NCBI GenBank assembly: GCA_937877075.1
Contig: CALEGD010000085.1
Span: forward strand, 1-44,393
DNA: 44,393 nucleotides
Reading direction: 5' to 3'
DNA from: an uncultured Acholeplasmatales bacterium
Lineage (GTDB): Bacteria > Bacillota_I > Bacilli_A > ML615J-28 > CAG-698
Part shown: in pieces, positions 24,869 through 34,186 of the stretch
Layout: each line of letters opens with the position of its first letter
How positions within the stretch are numbered: position 1 is the first letter of the stretch
Notes under the pieces: model-generated
Told to the model about the DNA's origin: nothing
What the model saw: the letters and a program-made list of their open reading frames with translations, nothing else
The model's database searches: none
Program-made: the position numbers and the translations under genes

Positions 24869-27195
24869 AGATTTGCAAATGGTGAATGGCTATTACAAAA
24901 AGGCGTGGAAATATTTAGCCCTAAAGAAGTTTATTTTGAAAAAGTTGTCGATAATAAATTGATAATAACCGCTCCAACACAAAATATTAGACATCGTGGT
25001 GATACACTTGGTGGAGTCCTTTTAACAATTGAAATTTCAATTCCTTTTGATGAGGTAATTAGGGTAAAAACAACTCACTTTAAAGGTATTAAAGATAGTA
25101 AAGTTGATTTTGAATTAAACCTACCAAATAGACCGATTGATTATATTTCAAGTGAAGAAGAAATTATTGTTACTAGTGGAACATTGAAACTTGTAATCAA
25201 TAAAAAAGATTGGAAGATGGCCTACTATCGTGAAGGAGTTTTATTAACTAAATCAGCCAATCGTGATTTAGGATATGTAAAAAGGGATTGGGCAGGTCTA
25301 GCCTATGATAAACCAACTTACAATAATAGTTTTATGCAACAAAGATTATCACTGGGTGTCGGCGAGTATGTTTATGGCCTTGGAGAACGATTTACTCCGT
25401 TTGTGAAAAACGGTCAAACTGTTGAAATATGGAACGAAGATGCTGGTACCTCAAGTGATCAATCTTATATTAATATTCCCTTTTATCTAACAAATAAGGG
25501 ATATGGCATTTTTGTTAATCATCCGGAACGGGTTTCATTTGAAGTTGGCAGTGAAAATGTAAAAAAAATTGCATTTGCTGTCCACGGCGAAACAATTGAT
25601 TATTTCTTCTTTAATGGTCCTTCAATGAAAGAAGTCTTAGAAAGATATACGGATTTAACGGGGAAACCTGGTATGCCAAAACCTTGGACTTTTGGTTTAT
25701 GGCTATCAACATCTTTTACAACCAATTATGATGAAGAAACAGTTTTAAGTTTTATCAATGGTATGAAAGAGCGAGACATTCCCTTAAAAGTATTTCATTT
25801 TGACTGCTTTTGGATGAAAGACTTTCATTGGAGTAATCTTTTATGGGATGAACGCGTCTTTAAGGATCCCGCAAAGATGTTGAAGAAAATCAAAGATTTA
25901 GGTTTAAAAGTATGTGTTTGGATTAATCCATACATCGCTCAAGAATCTCATCTGTTTGATGAAGGTCAGGAAAATGGCTATTTATTAAAACGTCGAAATG
26001 ACGACATTTGGCAATGGGATATGTGGCAACCAGCTTTACAAATCCGGAAGCAGTTAAATGGTATCAATCTAAACTAGCAGCCTTGGTTGATATGGGCGTT
26101 GATACATTTAAAACTGATTTTGGCGAACGTATTCCCCTAGATGTAACTTATCATAATGGTGCGAATCCCTATAAAATGCATAATTATTATTCATATTTAT
26201 TTAATAAAATTGTTTATGAATTATTAGAAGATAAAAAGGGTAAAGGTGAAGCCTTTCTTTTTGCCAGATCAGGAACTGCAGGGAGTCAAAAATTCCCAGT
26301 TCATTGGGGTGGAGACTGTTGGAGTGATTATGAATCAATGGCTGAATCATTAAGAGGTGGATTATCATTATCATTATCAGGATTTGGTTTTTGGAGTCAT
26401 GATATTGGTGGGTTTGAAAGCTCATCAACTGCTGATGTTTATAAAAGATGGTGTGCTTTTGGCTTATTTTCATCACATTCAAGACTACATGGTAGTACTG
26501 GTTATCGTGTGCCTTGGGCATATGATGAAGAAGCAGTTGCTGTTTTAAGACATTATACAAAACTAAAAGCTCAGTTAATGCCTTATATCTATGCAATTGC
26601 GAATGAAGCAAATATCAAAGGTATACCAACAATGCGTAGTATGGTTTTGGAATTTATGGAAGACAAGAATACGCATTATTTAGATAAACAATATATGTTT
26701 GGTGATGCCCTCTTAGTTGCTCCCATCTTTAATGATCAAGGAATTGGTGAATTTTATTTACCAAAAGGTAAATGGACCGATTTACAAACAAAGGAACAAT
26801 ATGATGGTAATTCCTGGTATGAAAAACAATACGATTATTTTAGTTTACCGTTAATGGTAAAAGAAAACACCATTTTACCAGTTGGGGCAATAAATCACGA
26901 TTGTGATTATAATTATGAAGAAGGCCTTACTTTAGAAGTCTATAATTTAATTGATAATGAAAAAGCTATTAAAACTGTCTACAGTAAAGATAGAAAGGAA
27001 GCAGTTTATGTTTCGGTGATTAAAAATGGTAATAACATTAAGATTGAATTAAAAGCAAGTAGTCCTTTAAAAATAAAATTCATTAATTTAAAAGTAAGAA
27101 GTACTCAATTTGATGTTCAATTTGAAGATCATCATTCACTTCTGAATATTGATAGTCCGAGTAAAGTAAAAGAAATATCTTTTACGATTGTTTAA
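24866..27195 (+). pseudogene. yicI: GH31 alpha-xylosidase, frameshifted (YicI type)
   Basis: The two halves together match YicI alpha-xylosidase along its full length (about 770 residues), which removes alpha-1,6-xylose from xyloglucan oligosaccharides. Frame one runs from 24,866 through GYLLKRRNDDIWQWDMWQP, then ends out of frame at 26,077. Frame two resumes at about 26,035 with SFTNPEAVKWY and contains the nucleophile Asp in FKTDFGERIP (codon 26,116) and the acid Asp in HWGGDCW. The break lies on a TTTACAAAT (26,035-26,043). Adding one repeat plus TGTTGAT (16 nt) restores PALQIVDFTNPEAVKWY, the expected family sequence and length. The rest looks intact, so the lesion is recent or a sequencing/assembly error. 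Confidence 0.9.
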
Positions 27196-27209
27196 AAGGT
27201 AATAAGTAA

Positions 27210-28727
27210 ATGGAAAATAATTATAAAATTAAAAACCCGATTATAAGAGGGTTCTTCCCCGACCCTAGCATCTGCAGGGGTCATGATGATGCTTATTATT
27301 TAGTTGTATCATCTTTTGAATATTATCCTTTAATACCAATCTTTAGAAGTGTAGATTTAGTAAATTGGAAAATTATTAATTTTGCTCTTATTAGTGATAA
27401 TATGGGCTCTTTATCGATTGGTAACTTGCCGGATTCTCAAGGCATATTTGCCCCAACAATTAGGTATGATTCAAAGCGATACTATGTTATCGGCACTATG
27501 TTTAACACAAATGAAAAAAAGTTTACCCAAAACTTTATGGTAACATCCCCCGACCCTTTTGGAACATGGTCAAAACCAATCTTATTAGATATTGACGGTA
27601 TCGATCCATCAATTTACATTGAAGATGATAAAGGTTATATTCATTATGCAAGTTGGAATGATAAAACGAGTGTTGTAAAACAAATAGAAATTGATTTGAA
27701 TACTTTTGTTGCTTCAAAGCCAAAAGAAATATGTTATGGTTCAGGAGGTAGAGATCCTGAAGCCCCCCATATTTATAAAAAAGATGGTCGATATTATTTA
27801 ATCATGGCTGAGGGCGGAACCAGAGAAGGTCATATGGTAACGATGTTCTATTCCGATTCTGTTTGGGGTCCCTTTATTCCTTATGAAAAAAATCCGATTT
27901 TAACCCATCGAGATTTTGCTAATCATCCTTTTCAAAACATTGGTCATGCTGATATAGTTCAAACTAAAGAAGGATCTTATTTCATGTTTGTTTTAGGGAT
28001 TAGACCTAAAGGTATACTACGGCATAATATGGGTCGCGAAGTATTTATTAAGAAAATCAACTGGGATAATTTCTGGCCAAATCTTAGTAAAACAGTCAAT
28101 ATCTATGAAACAATGAATGTAGAACAATATAGACATAACGAGAAACATTATAACTGGCAAGAATTAAAAAGAGTTCCTTATGAATGGTGTTCAATTCGAT
28201 CTGACTATAATGAATTTATTCATTTCTCTGATTTAGGATTAATAATTAATGCAAGTGAAACCGAAATAAGTGATTCCGGCAAACCAAGATTAATTTTGCA
28301 CCGCCAGGAGGAATATGATTTTGAATTCACTTCCACAATTGATCTTTCTCACTCTACCGGTGAAAATGGAATTGTTATTTTGAATGGTAGTCATAACTAT
28401 GTTTCGATATTAATAAACAATAAAAATGAAATTCAGATTAAAAAACAATTTTATGATATTGTTCAGAATGAAAAATATCTAACAAATCAAACTGAAAAAA
28501 TAACATTATTTATTCAAGGTAATAAAAATAACTATTATTTTGGAATTAAAGAAGAGGGCAATATTAAAATATTATCAAAAGTAAGAAGTGAAGTCTTAGC
28601 AACTGAAGTATCAGCTTCCCCATTTACTGGAGTAATGTTTGGCCTTTACTCAAAAGGAAATCAGACAAAAGGTGTCTTTATCGACTCTTTCATTATCAAT
28701 AAAGAACCTAATTATGAGGTGAAATAA
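27210..28727 (+). CDS. GH43 beta-xylosidase/alpha-arabinofuranosidase, intracellular
   Basis: A 505-residue GH43 enzyme with an N-terminal five-bladed propeller (about 8-310) and a C-terminal beta-sandwich of the beta-xylosidase type (about 320-500). Catalytic residues can be placed: base Asp18 (FFPDPS), pKa-modulating Asp132 (IDGIDPSIY) and acid Glu184 (RDPEAPHIY). With no signal peptide it acts in the cytoplasm. It could release arabinofuranose or xylose from imported oligosaccharides; some xyloglucans carry arabinose. The start is 14 nt after the GH31 stop with AAAGG upstream, and its stop is only two nt before the GH3 start codon. Confidence 0.9.
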   Translation: MENNYKIKNPIIRGFFPDPSICRGHDDAYYLVVSSFEYYPLIPIFRSVDLVNWKIINFALISDNMGSLSIGNLPDSQGIFAPTIRYDSKRYYVIGTMFNTNEKKFTQNFMVTSPDPFGTWSKPILLDIDGIDPSIYIEDDKGYIHYASWNDKTSVVKQIEIDLNTFVASKPKEICYGSGGRDPEAPHIYKKDGRYYLIMAEGGTREGHMVTMFYSDSVWGPFIPYEKNPILTHRDFANHPFQNIGHADIVQTKEGSYFMFVLGIRPKGILRHNMGREVFIKKINWDNFWPNLSKTVNIYETMNVEQYRHNEKHYNWQELKRVPYEWCSIRSDYNEFIHFSDLGLIINASETEISDSGKPRLILHRQEEYDFEFTSTIDLSHSTGENGIVILNGSHNYVSILINNKNEIQIKKQFYDIVQNEKYLTNQTEKITLFIQGNKNNYYFGIKEEGNIKILSKVRSEVLATEVSASPFTGVMFGLYSKGNQTKGVFIDSFIINKEPNYEVK

Positions 28728-28729
28728 TC

Positions 28730-30841
28730 ATGAATAATTATGATCTAAAAGTCGAAGAAATTTTAAAACAATTAACTTTAGAAGAAAAAATCGGAATGAT
28801 TCATGGAGATGGTCTATTCCAGACAAAAGGAGTGGAAAGACTTGGTATTAAACCATTAAAAATGGCTGACGGACCAATGGGTGTTCGTGCAGAATTTCTA
28901 AATGATAAGTGGATTCCCCTAAATCATTCTGATGATTATGTCACTTATCTACCGAGCGGTAGTGCAATTGCCTCGACTTGGAATAATTCCTTAGCTTATA
29001 AATATGGACAAGTATTAGGGAGAGAAGCTAGAGGCAGAGGCAAGGATGTTATTTTAGCACCAAGTATGAATATTATCAGAAGTCCCTTATGCGGAAGAAA
29101 CTTCGAATATTTGTCTGAAGACCCTTTTATTATAGGTAAACTAGCAGTCCAAATGGTTAAAGGGATTCAAGAGTCGGATGTTATTTCCTGTGCTAAACAT
29201 TTTGCAGCGAATAACCAAGAAACAAATCGTCTCGGAGTTGATGTGATTGTAAAAGAAAAAACTTTATATGAGATATATTTTAAAGCGTTCAAAGAAATAA
29301 TTATCAAAGCAAATGTTTATGGTATTATGAGTGCCTATAATAAAATAAATGGTCATTACTGTTCTCAAAACAAATGGCTTTTAAATAATGTTTTAAGAAA
29401 AGAATGGAATTACGAAAATTTAGTAATTTCTGATTGGGGTGCGGTAAATGATACCTTAGAAGCTGCAGAAGCTGCTCTTGATATTGAAATGTCTGTAACT
29501 GATAATTTTGATAACTATTATCTCGCAAATCCATTAATTGAAAAAATTAATAATGGTGAGATTGAAATTAAAAATATCGATAATAAAGTTAGAAACATTT
29601 TAAGAACAATGTTTAAAATTAAAATGTTAGGCGATACTGAAGACCGTAAAAGTGGCGTCTATAATACAAAAGAACATCAAGACATTACCTACGAAATTGC
29701 TTTGGAATCCATAGTCCTCTTAAAAAATGAAGATAATGTTTTACCTTTGAATAAAAATATAAAAAAATTATTGGTTATCGGTGATAATGCTATCAGGCAT
29801 CATTCAAATAAAGGTGGAAGTGCAGAAATAAAAGCTTTATATGAAATTTCACCATTAATGGGGTTGAAGACAAAATTAGGTGGGAATGTTGATATTAGAT
29901 ATACTAAAGGTTATTATGTTCCTGATAAAGCAGCTGATGATAAACACTGGCAAGAGTTAAGTCTAGAAAAGAAAATTGCTAAAGAAAAAACTTTATCTGA
30001 TGAAATAAAGGCAAAACAAAAACTATATTTAGATGAGGCTATTGAACTTGCGAAACAATATGAAAATATTATTATCTTTGCTGGTCTAAATCATGATTAT
30101 GATTTAGAGGGACAAGATCGAAGCGATATCGATTTGCCTTATGAACAAGATCAACTAATTAGCGAGATATTAAAAGTAAATCCCAATACAATTATCCATC
30201 TATTATCAGGATCAGCCGTAAGCATGTCTAAATGGCAGGCTCAAGCCAAAACCATTCTTTGGTCAAGCTATATTGGCATGGAAACTGGTCATGCATTGGC
30301 TAGTATAATCTTTGGTGATGTATCACCATCAGGTAAACTGACACAAACCTTTGCGGTGAAACTCGAGGATTATTCTTCTCATCAAATCGGTGAATTTCCT
30401 GGAAATGATCATGTCCACTATTACGAGAAAGAGAATGTGGGTTACCGACACTTTCTTGTGAATAAGATTAAACCGCAATTTCCTTTTGGTCATGGTCTAA
30501 GTTATTCTAAATTTACATATGATAAATTTACTAATCAGCTAGACGATCCTCGCTATAGTTTTAATTTAAATATTAAAAATATTGGAAATTTTGATGCCTC
30601 TGAAACTATTCAACTTTATTTAAAAAACATCAATAATAAAGAACCGATGGTTTTAAAAGCTTATGAAAAAGTATTTATTAAAAAGGGTGAAGCAAGAGCA
30701 GTATCTTTAACTTTAGATGATGAATCATTTAGTTATTATAATGAAGTATCAAAACAATTTGAAGTTAAAAAAGGCCTATACCAAGTATCGATTGGAACAT
30801 CATTAGAAAATATAATTCACCAAACTCAGATAGAAGTTTAA
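28730..30841 (+). CDS. GH3 beta-glucosidase/beta-xylosidase, intracellular
   Basis: A 703-residue GH3 enzyme: the N-terminal barrel includes KMADGPMGVR and the nucleophile Asp235 in VISDWGAVND, followed by the alpha/beta sandwich and a C-terminal fibronectin-like domain (about 595-700; FGHGLSYSKFTY marks its start). KHFAANNQETNR is the conserved substrate-site segment. With no signal peptide it would remove glucose from the non-reducing end of the stripped cello-oligosaccharide backbone. A beta-xylosidase role is possible. GAGGTGA precedes the ATG inside the end of the GH43 gene. Confidence 0.92.
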   Translation: MNNYDLKVEEILKQLTLEEKIGMIHGDGLFQTKGVERLGIKPLKMADGPMGVRAEFLNDKWIPLNHSDDYVTYLPSGSAIASTWNNSLAYKYGQVLGREARGRGKDVILAPSMNIIRSPLCGRNFEYLSEDPFIIGKLAVQMVKGIQESDVISCAKHFAANNQETNRLGVDVIVKEKTLYEIYFKAFKEIIIKANVYGIMSAYNKINGHYCSQNKWLLNNVLRKEWNYENLVISDWGAVNDTLEAAEAALDIEMSVTDNFDNYYLANPLIEKINNGEIEIKNIDNKVRNILRTMFKIKMLGDTEDRKSGVYNTKEHQDITYEIALESIVLLKNEDNVLPLNKNIKKLLVIGDNAIRHHSNKGGSAEIKALYEISPLMGLKTKLGGNVDIRYTKGYYVPDKAADDKHWQELSLEKKIAKEKTLSDEIKAKQKLYLDEAIELAKQYENIIIFAGLNHDYDLEGQDRSDIDLPYEQDQLISEILKVNPNTIIHLLSGSAVSMSKWQAQAKTILWSSYIGMETGHALASIIFGDVSPSGKLTQTFAVKLEDYSSHQIGEFPGNDHVHYYEKENVGYRHFLVNKIKPQFPFGHGLSYSKFTYDKFTNQLDDPRYSFNLNIKNIGNFDASETIQLYLKNINNKEPMVLKAYEKVFIKKGEARAVSLTLDDESFSYYNEVSKQFEVKKGLYQVSIGTSLENIIHQTQIEV

Positions 30842-30853
30842 GGTTGATAAATT

Positions 30854-32314
30854 ATGGCAAAAACAATTAAGGAAATCGATGAAATGATAAAGCTCGGGCC
30901 GTTTAGTGATAGTTGGGAATCGCTTCAAGAAAAATCAATTTCAAAATGGTTTAAAAGGGATAAATTTGGGATCTTCATTCATTGGGGTTTATATAGTATT
31001 CCTGCTTTTAAAAATGAATGGTATCCAAGAAATATGTATATTGAAGGATCAGAGGAGTATTATCATCACTTAAAAACTTATGGTGAACATAAAAACTTTG
31101 GTTATAAAGACTTTATACCCCTTTTTAAAGCCGAAAACTTTAATCCAAAGAAATGGGTAGAAATAATAAAATCATCTGGAGCAAAATATTTAGTTCAAGT
31201 TGCGGAACATCACGATGGCTTTCAAATGTATAAAAGTGAAGTCTCCAAATGGAATACTTTTGATATGGATCCTAAACGTGATATTTTAAGTGAAGTAAGA
31301 GATGAATGTGAAAAAGAAGGACTCAAATTTGGGGTCTCAAGTCACAGAGCTGAACATTGGTTTTTCTTGAGCCATGGTAGAAAGTTCCCTAGTGATATTG
31401 GTGATGATTTAAAAGAAGGCGATTTTTATTGGCCATCAGAACCAGAACAAGACAATTATGATTTTTCAAGCCAACCTTCCCCAAACAAAGAATTTTTAGA
31501 AGACTGGTTAAGAAGAACAGTGGAGATAATTGATAAACTGAATCCTAAAATATTATATTTTGATTGGTGGGTTCAACACGAAGCTTTTAAACCATATTTA
31601 AAAAAAGTAGCTGCTTATTATTACAATCATGGCTATCATCAAGAGCAGGAAGTAATTATTTGTTATAAACACGATGCATTTGCTTATGGAACTGGAGTTA
31701 TCGAAATTGAAAGAGGTAGATTTAATACCTTAAAACATTTCCCTTGGCAAACAGAAACATCAATAGCAAATAATTCTTGGGCCTATACAAATGACCTGGA
31801 TTATAAAACTACGAATGAATTGATTTGTTTATTAATTGATGTCGTTAGTAAAAATGGTAATCTACTTTTAAATATTGGTCCAAAAGCCGACGGAACAATC
31901 CCAGAATATGAAGTTAATGTTTTAAAAAAAATTGGCGATTGGTTAAAGATTAATGGTGAAGCAATTTATAAGTCAATCCCTTATCATACTTTTGGGGAAG
32001 GCCCGACGGTTTTAAATGAAGGTATGTTTAGTGAAAAGGCAATCGAGTATACGAATAAAGATTTTCGCTTCACGGTAAATAATGGTGTTGTTTATGTGTT
32101 AATATTAAATCCAAGTCAGACGAATATCTTTACTATCAAAACCTTAGGTAAAGCAAATAAATGCCATCGTGGTATCTATAGTAATGTAAAAAGAGTAATA
32201 TTATTAGAAACAAAAGAAGCAGTTGATTTCAAACAAGACAATGATGCCCTAGATATTAAATTAAGTAATAATAAGCATAATAAACCAATTGTTTTTAAAG
32301 TAACAATAGAATAA
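30854..32314 (+). CDS. GH29 alpha-L-fucosidase, intracellular
   Basis: A 486-residue GH29 enzyme with the family's N-terminal block (KFGIFIHWGLYSIPAF), the His motif in VAEHHDGFQMY, and the nucleophile Asp237 in ILYFDWWV. NGNLLLNIGPKADGTIPE is the usual end of the barrel, followed by a short beta domain. There is no signal peptide. Alpha-1,2-fucose caps the galactose of plant primary-wall xyloglucan, so this enzyme completes the set for fucogalactosyl side chains. Only a weak AAGGTTG lies before the ATG, 12 nt after the GH3 stop. It is the last gene of the island. Confidence 0.93.
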   Translation: MAKTIKEIDEMIKLGPFSDSWESLQEKSISKWFKRDKFGIFIHWGLYSIPAFKNEWYPRNMYIEGSEEYYHHLKTYGEHKNFGYKDFIPLFKAENFNPKKWVEIIKSSGAKYLVQVAEHHDGFQMYKSEVSKWNTFDMDPKRDILSEVRDECEKEGLKFGVSSHRAEHWFFLSHGRKFPSDIGDDLKEGDFYWPSEPEQDNYDFSSQPSPNKEFLEDWLRRTVEIIDKLNPKILYFDWWVQHEAFKPYLKKVAAYYYNHGYHQEQEVIICYKHDAFAYGTGVIEIERGRFNTLKHFPWQTETSIANNSWAYTNDLDYKTTNELICLLIDVVSKNGNLLLNIGPKADGTIPEYEVNVLKKIGDWLKINGEAIYKSIPYHTFGEGPTVLNEGMFSEKAIEYTNKDFRFTVNNGVVYVLILNPSQTNIFTIKTLGKANKCHRGIYSNVKRVILLETKEAVDFKQDNDALDIKLSNNKHNKPIVFKVTIE

Positions 32315-32651
32315 AAATGAAGACAAATCTTAAGACTTAAAGAATGAAAAAATCACTGAAAGAAATCTCAAGTTTACGAGAAAAAACACAGTAGAAGTAT
32401 TTAAACTTCAAAATGTATTTTAATAAACGTTTTTAAAATTTATTGTATTATATATATTGATGCACCCTAAAATACAGGAAACATCTTATTTATAAATAGT
32501 GTATGTAAAGTCTAATATTAGGTATTCATTCAGATTTGGTGTTTTCTTTCATAAGAGAACAATTACTTTGATACAATAAATTCGGATGTTTTAAAGAATA
32601 ACGATAGAAAAATGATTTACAATAAGGGTTTTACGCAGTTAAAAAACAATT
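32315..32651. other. AT-rich stretch after the fucosidase gene
   Basis: I find no gene, tRNA or strong hairpin in these 337 nt. GAAGT...ACTTC around 32,395-32,411 is a small inverted repeat without a T tract. The island transcript probably runs to the terminator at 32,652. Confidence 0.5.
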
Positions 32652-32699
32652 AGGCTCCGGAGTGTGATTAAAGTCACATCTTTGGAGCCTTTTAATTTT
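32652..32699 (+). terminator. Terminator closing the glycan island
   Basis: AGGCTCC and GGAGCCT flank an imperfect inner stem (AGTGTGA/TCACATCT) and the hairpin runs into TTTTAATTTT. It is the first strong terminator after the fucosidase stop, 338 nt downstream. Confidence 0.8.
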
Positions 32700-32779
32700 G
32701 TTTAATTATTCCTCTAAAACATAATTATATTTCTTATAGCTTTGTTTATGCTGAAATACTCATAGGCATAAAAACTTGG

Positions 32780-32808
32780 TTGTATTATCAAAATAAAAAT
32801 GTTAAAAT
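32780..32808 (+). promoter_or_regulatory. Promoter of the methyltransferase gene
   Basis: TTGTAT (32,780-32,785), 17 nt, TAAAAT (32,803-32,808), with TG one base before the -10 box. The same TTGTAT-17-TAAAAT layout occurs at 43,463. Confidence 0.6.
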
Positions 32809-32881
32809 AAAACATAATGGATTCAAATTAGTATGACTTATCAGCGGATTTTTGTCTAGAATTAAGCTGGAGGATTTAAAT

Positions 32882-33481
32882 GTGAGTGAAATAATATATG
32901 ATAAGATGTTAAATATAAAATCAAATGGAATAAGAGAATGGCCTAAAATTGAAACAGAATATAATCGTTACGAAGCAACACCTTATTTTGCCTTAGAAAA
33001 ATTATTTAAACAAATTAAAATAAATTCTAGTGATAAATTTGTGGACTTTGGTTGTGGAATGGGGAGAGTTGCTTTTTATGTTCATAATAGGTTTCAAGTT
33101 GAAGTTACTGGATTAGAGGCTAATCAAGATGTTTATAAAGAACTTCAGATAAACTATTTTAAATACAAAAAAATAGCCCAACATATAAATGCAAATTTAG
33201 AGTTTAAGTTTATATTTGCCCAAGATTATCTTGTAGATAATAGTGATAGTATTTTTTATTTTTTTAATCCATTCTCAATATCAATATTTGAAAAAGTAGT
33301 AAATAATATTTTAAATTCCTATGAGAAAGTTAAAAGAGAAATTAAAATAATATTATTTTATCCAATTCAACAATACCGTAAATATCTTTTAGAAAGAACA
33401 CCGTTTGAACTAATAAATGAAGTTCAAATTTCCTATGATGATATTGAACACGATAAGTTTCATATATATCAACTATCTTAA
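32882..33481 (+). CDS. Class I SAM-dependent methyltransferase, substrate unknown
   Basis: About 199 residues. The SAM-binding motif I is clear (FVDFGCGMGRVAFYV, about 56-70), followed by an acidic residue in VTGLEANQD and a YFFNPFS segment in the motif IV position. The protein is short, nearly only the Rossmann core, with no substrate-recognition domain to name a target. I prefer GTG 32,882 because GGAGG lies 8 nt upstream; an in-frame TTG at 32,852 has no ribosome binding site. It stands alone between two intergenic regions, with its own promoter. Confidence 0.8.
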   Translation: MSEIIYDKMLNIKSNGIREWPKIETEYNRYEATPYFALEKLFKQIKINSSDKFVDFGCGMGRVAFYVHNRFQVEVTGLEANQDVYKELQINYFKYKKIAQHINANLEFKFIFAQDYLVDNSDSIFYFFNPFSISIFEKVVNNILNSYEKVKREIKIILFYPIQQYRKYLLERTPFELINEVQISYDDIEHDKFHIYQLS

Positions 33482-33847
33482 TATATGTTATATCTATAAA
33501 AACCATCATTAGGCATAATATATGAAGTTTTAAAAGGAATTGATTTAGTTTTGAATTAGTTTGTGAACTTAAATAAGCATTGCTTTATTTACCACTTCTA
33601 TAGAGAAAAATAAAATGTTCATTGCAACTGAAACTCTTTGCTTTAATAAATGTACTATCAAACAAAAACATATATTATCCTGGAATACTAATCTTGACGG
33701 AAATTTAAATTGTTTGAAAAGATGAAAACATTCATATTGTTATAGTTCCTTATGATTTAAGGGGGAGAACAGTCAGCAGAGGGTATAAACAAGTTTAAAA
33801 TTACAAATCCATTTTCATAATTCGGAAAAATATCTGTGAGGGGATAA
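33482..33847. other. Intergenic region without recognisable gene
   Basis: The region is AT-rich with many stops in all frames. It holds a weak hairpin at 33,571 and little else before the broken lipoprotein gene at 33,848. Confidence 0.5.
33571..33590 (+). terminator. Weak terminator-like hairpin after the methyltransferase gene
   Basis: AAATAAGC and GCTTTATTT pair with one bulge around ATT. It lies about 90 nt after the stop codon. It is the only candidate terminator there and is not strong. Confidence 0.4.
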
Positions 33848-33986
33848 ATGAATTTTTAAAAAAACAGGATTTATTTTTATATTAATTACTCTTTTCTTAG
33901 TTGGTGGCTGCGACCAACAACTTTACACCAAGATTTCCTTTGATACTATAGGAGGAATTTATGTTGCGCCACCTGATTGGACATAG
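33848..33986 (+). pseudogene. Truncated, frameshifted lipoprotein with start of an InlB-type repeat
   Basis: GAGGGG lies before ATG 33,848, but that frame stops at codon 4 (TAA). One base less in the T run that follows would give M-N/K-F-KKTGFIFILITLFLVGGC, a typical lipoprotein signal with lipobox VGGC, followed by DQQLYTKISFDTIGGIYVAP and a stop at 33,984. The FDTxGGxxVAP part is the opening of an InlB B-repeat, as in the lipoprotein at 4130. It is therefore a remnant of a second InlB-repeat surface lipoprotein. Confidence 0.65.
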
Positions 33987-34029
33987 ATTATTTTTCATAA
34001 TATGAGACAAATGGAATGGCATTTATTTA

Positions 34030-34058
34030 TTGACAAGATATATTTGATTAATTATAAT
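34030..34058 (+). promoter_or_regulatory. Perfect consensus promoter of the ABC-FtsX transporter gene
   Basis: TTGACA (34,030-34,035), exactly 17 nt, TATAAT (34,053-34,058). This is the only full-consensus promoter seen in the window. The transcript would have a leader of about 120 nt containing the hairpin at 34,104. Confidence 0.85.
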
Positions 34059-34103
34059 ACTAATTGAAAATAGTTTTTTTGATTATAATCGAGTATTAGC
34101 CGT

Positions 34104-34140
34104 AAAAGAGCATTTTTTTCTAAAGGTGAAATGTTCTTTT
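34104..34140 (+). promoter_or_regulatory. Leader hairpin, possible attenuator
   Basis: AAAAGAGCATTT pairs with AAATGTTCTTTT (one G-T) around a 13-nt loop that contains AAAGGTG. The 3' arm ends in TTTT. It lies between a consensus promoter and the ABC-FtsX start codon at 34,187, so it could terminate or regulate the transcript. Confidence 0.5.
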
Positions 34141-34186
34141 GTAAAACAACTTATAAAATAAATGTTTAGTAAGGGATAGGGTAAAT

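Noticed and set aside
26201..26611. 136-codon open frame on the minus strand
   Set aside because: It is antisense to the well-supported GH31 coding sequence and rich in His/Gln/Leu, as expected of an antisense shadow; there is no ribosome binding site.
26008..27195. Second half of GH31 as an independent gene
   Set aside because: It starts inside the upstream frame with no ribosome binding site and lacks the N-terminal domains; together the two parts match one full-length alpha-xylosidase.
24866..27195. Programmed ribosomal frameshift in the GH31 gene
   Set aside because: There is no slippery heptamer with a downstream stimulator at the break, and a simple shift would leave the protein five residues short in a conserved strand, whereas a 16-nt deletion explains both facts.
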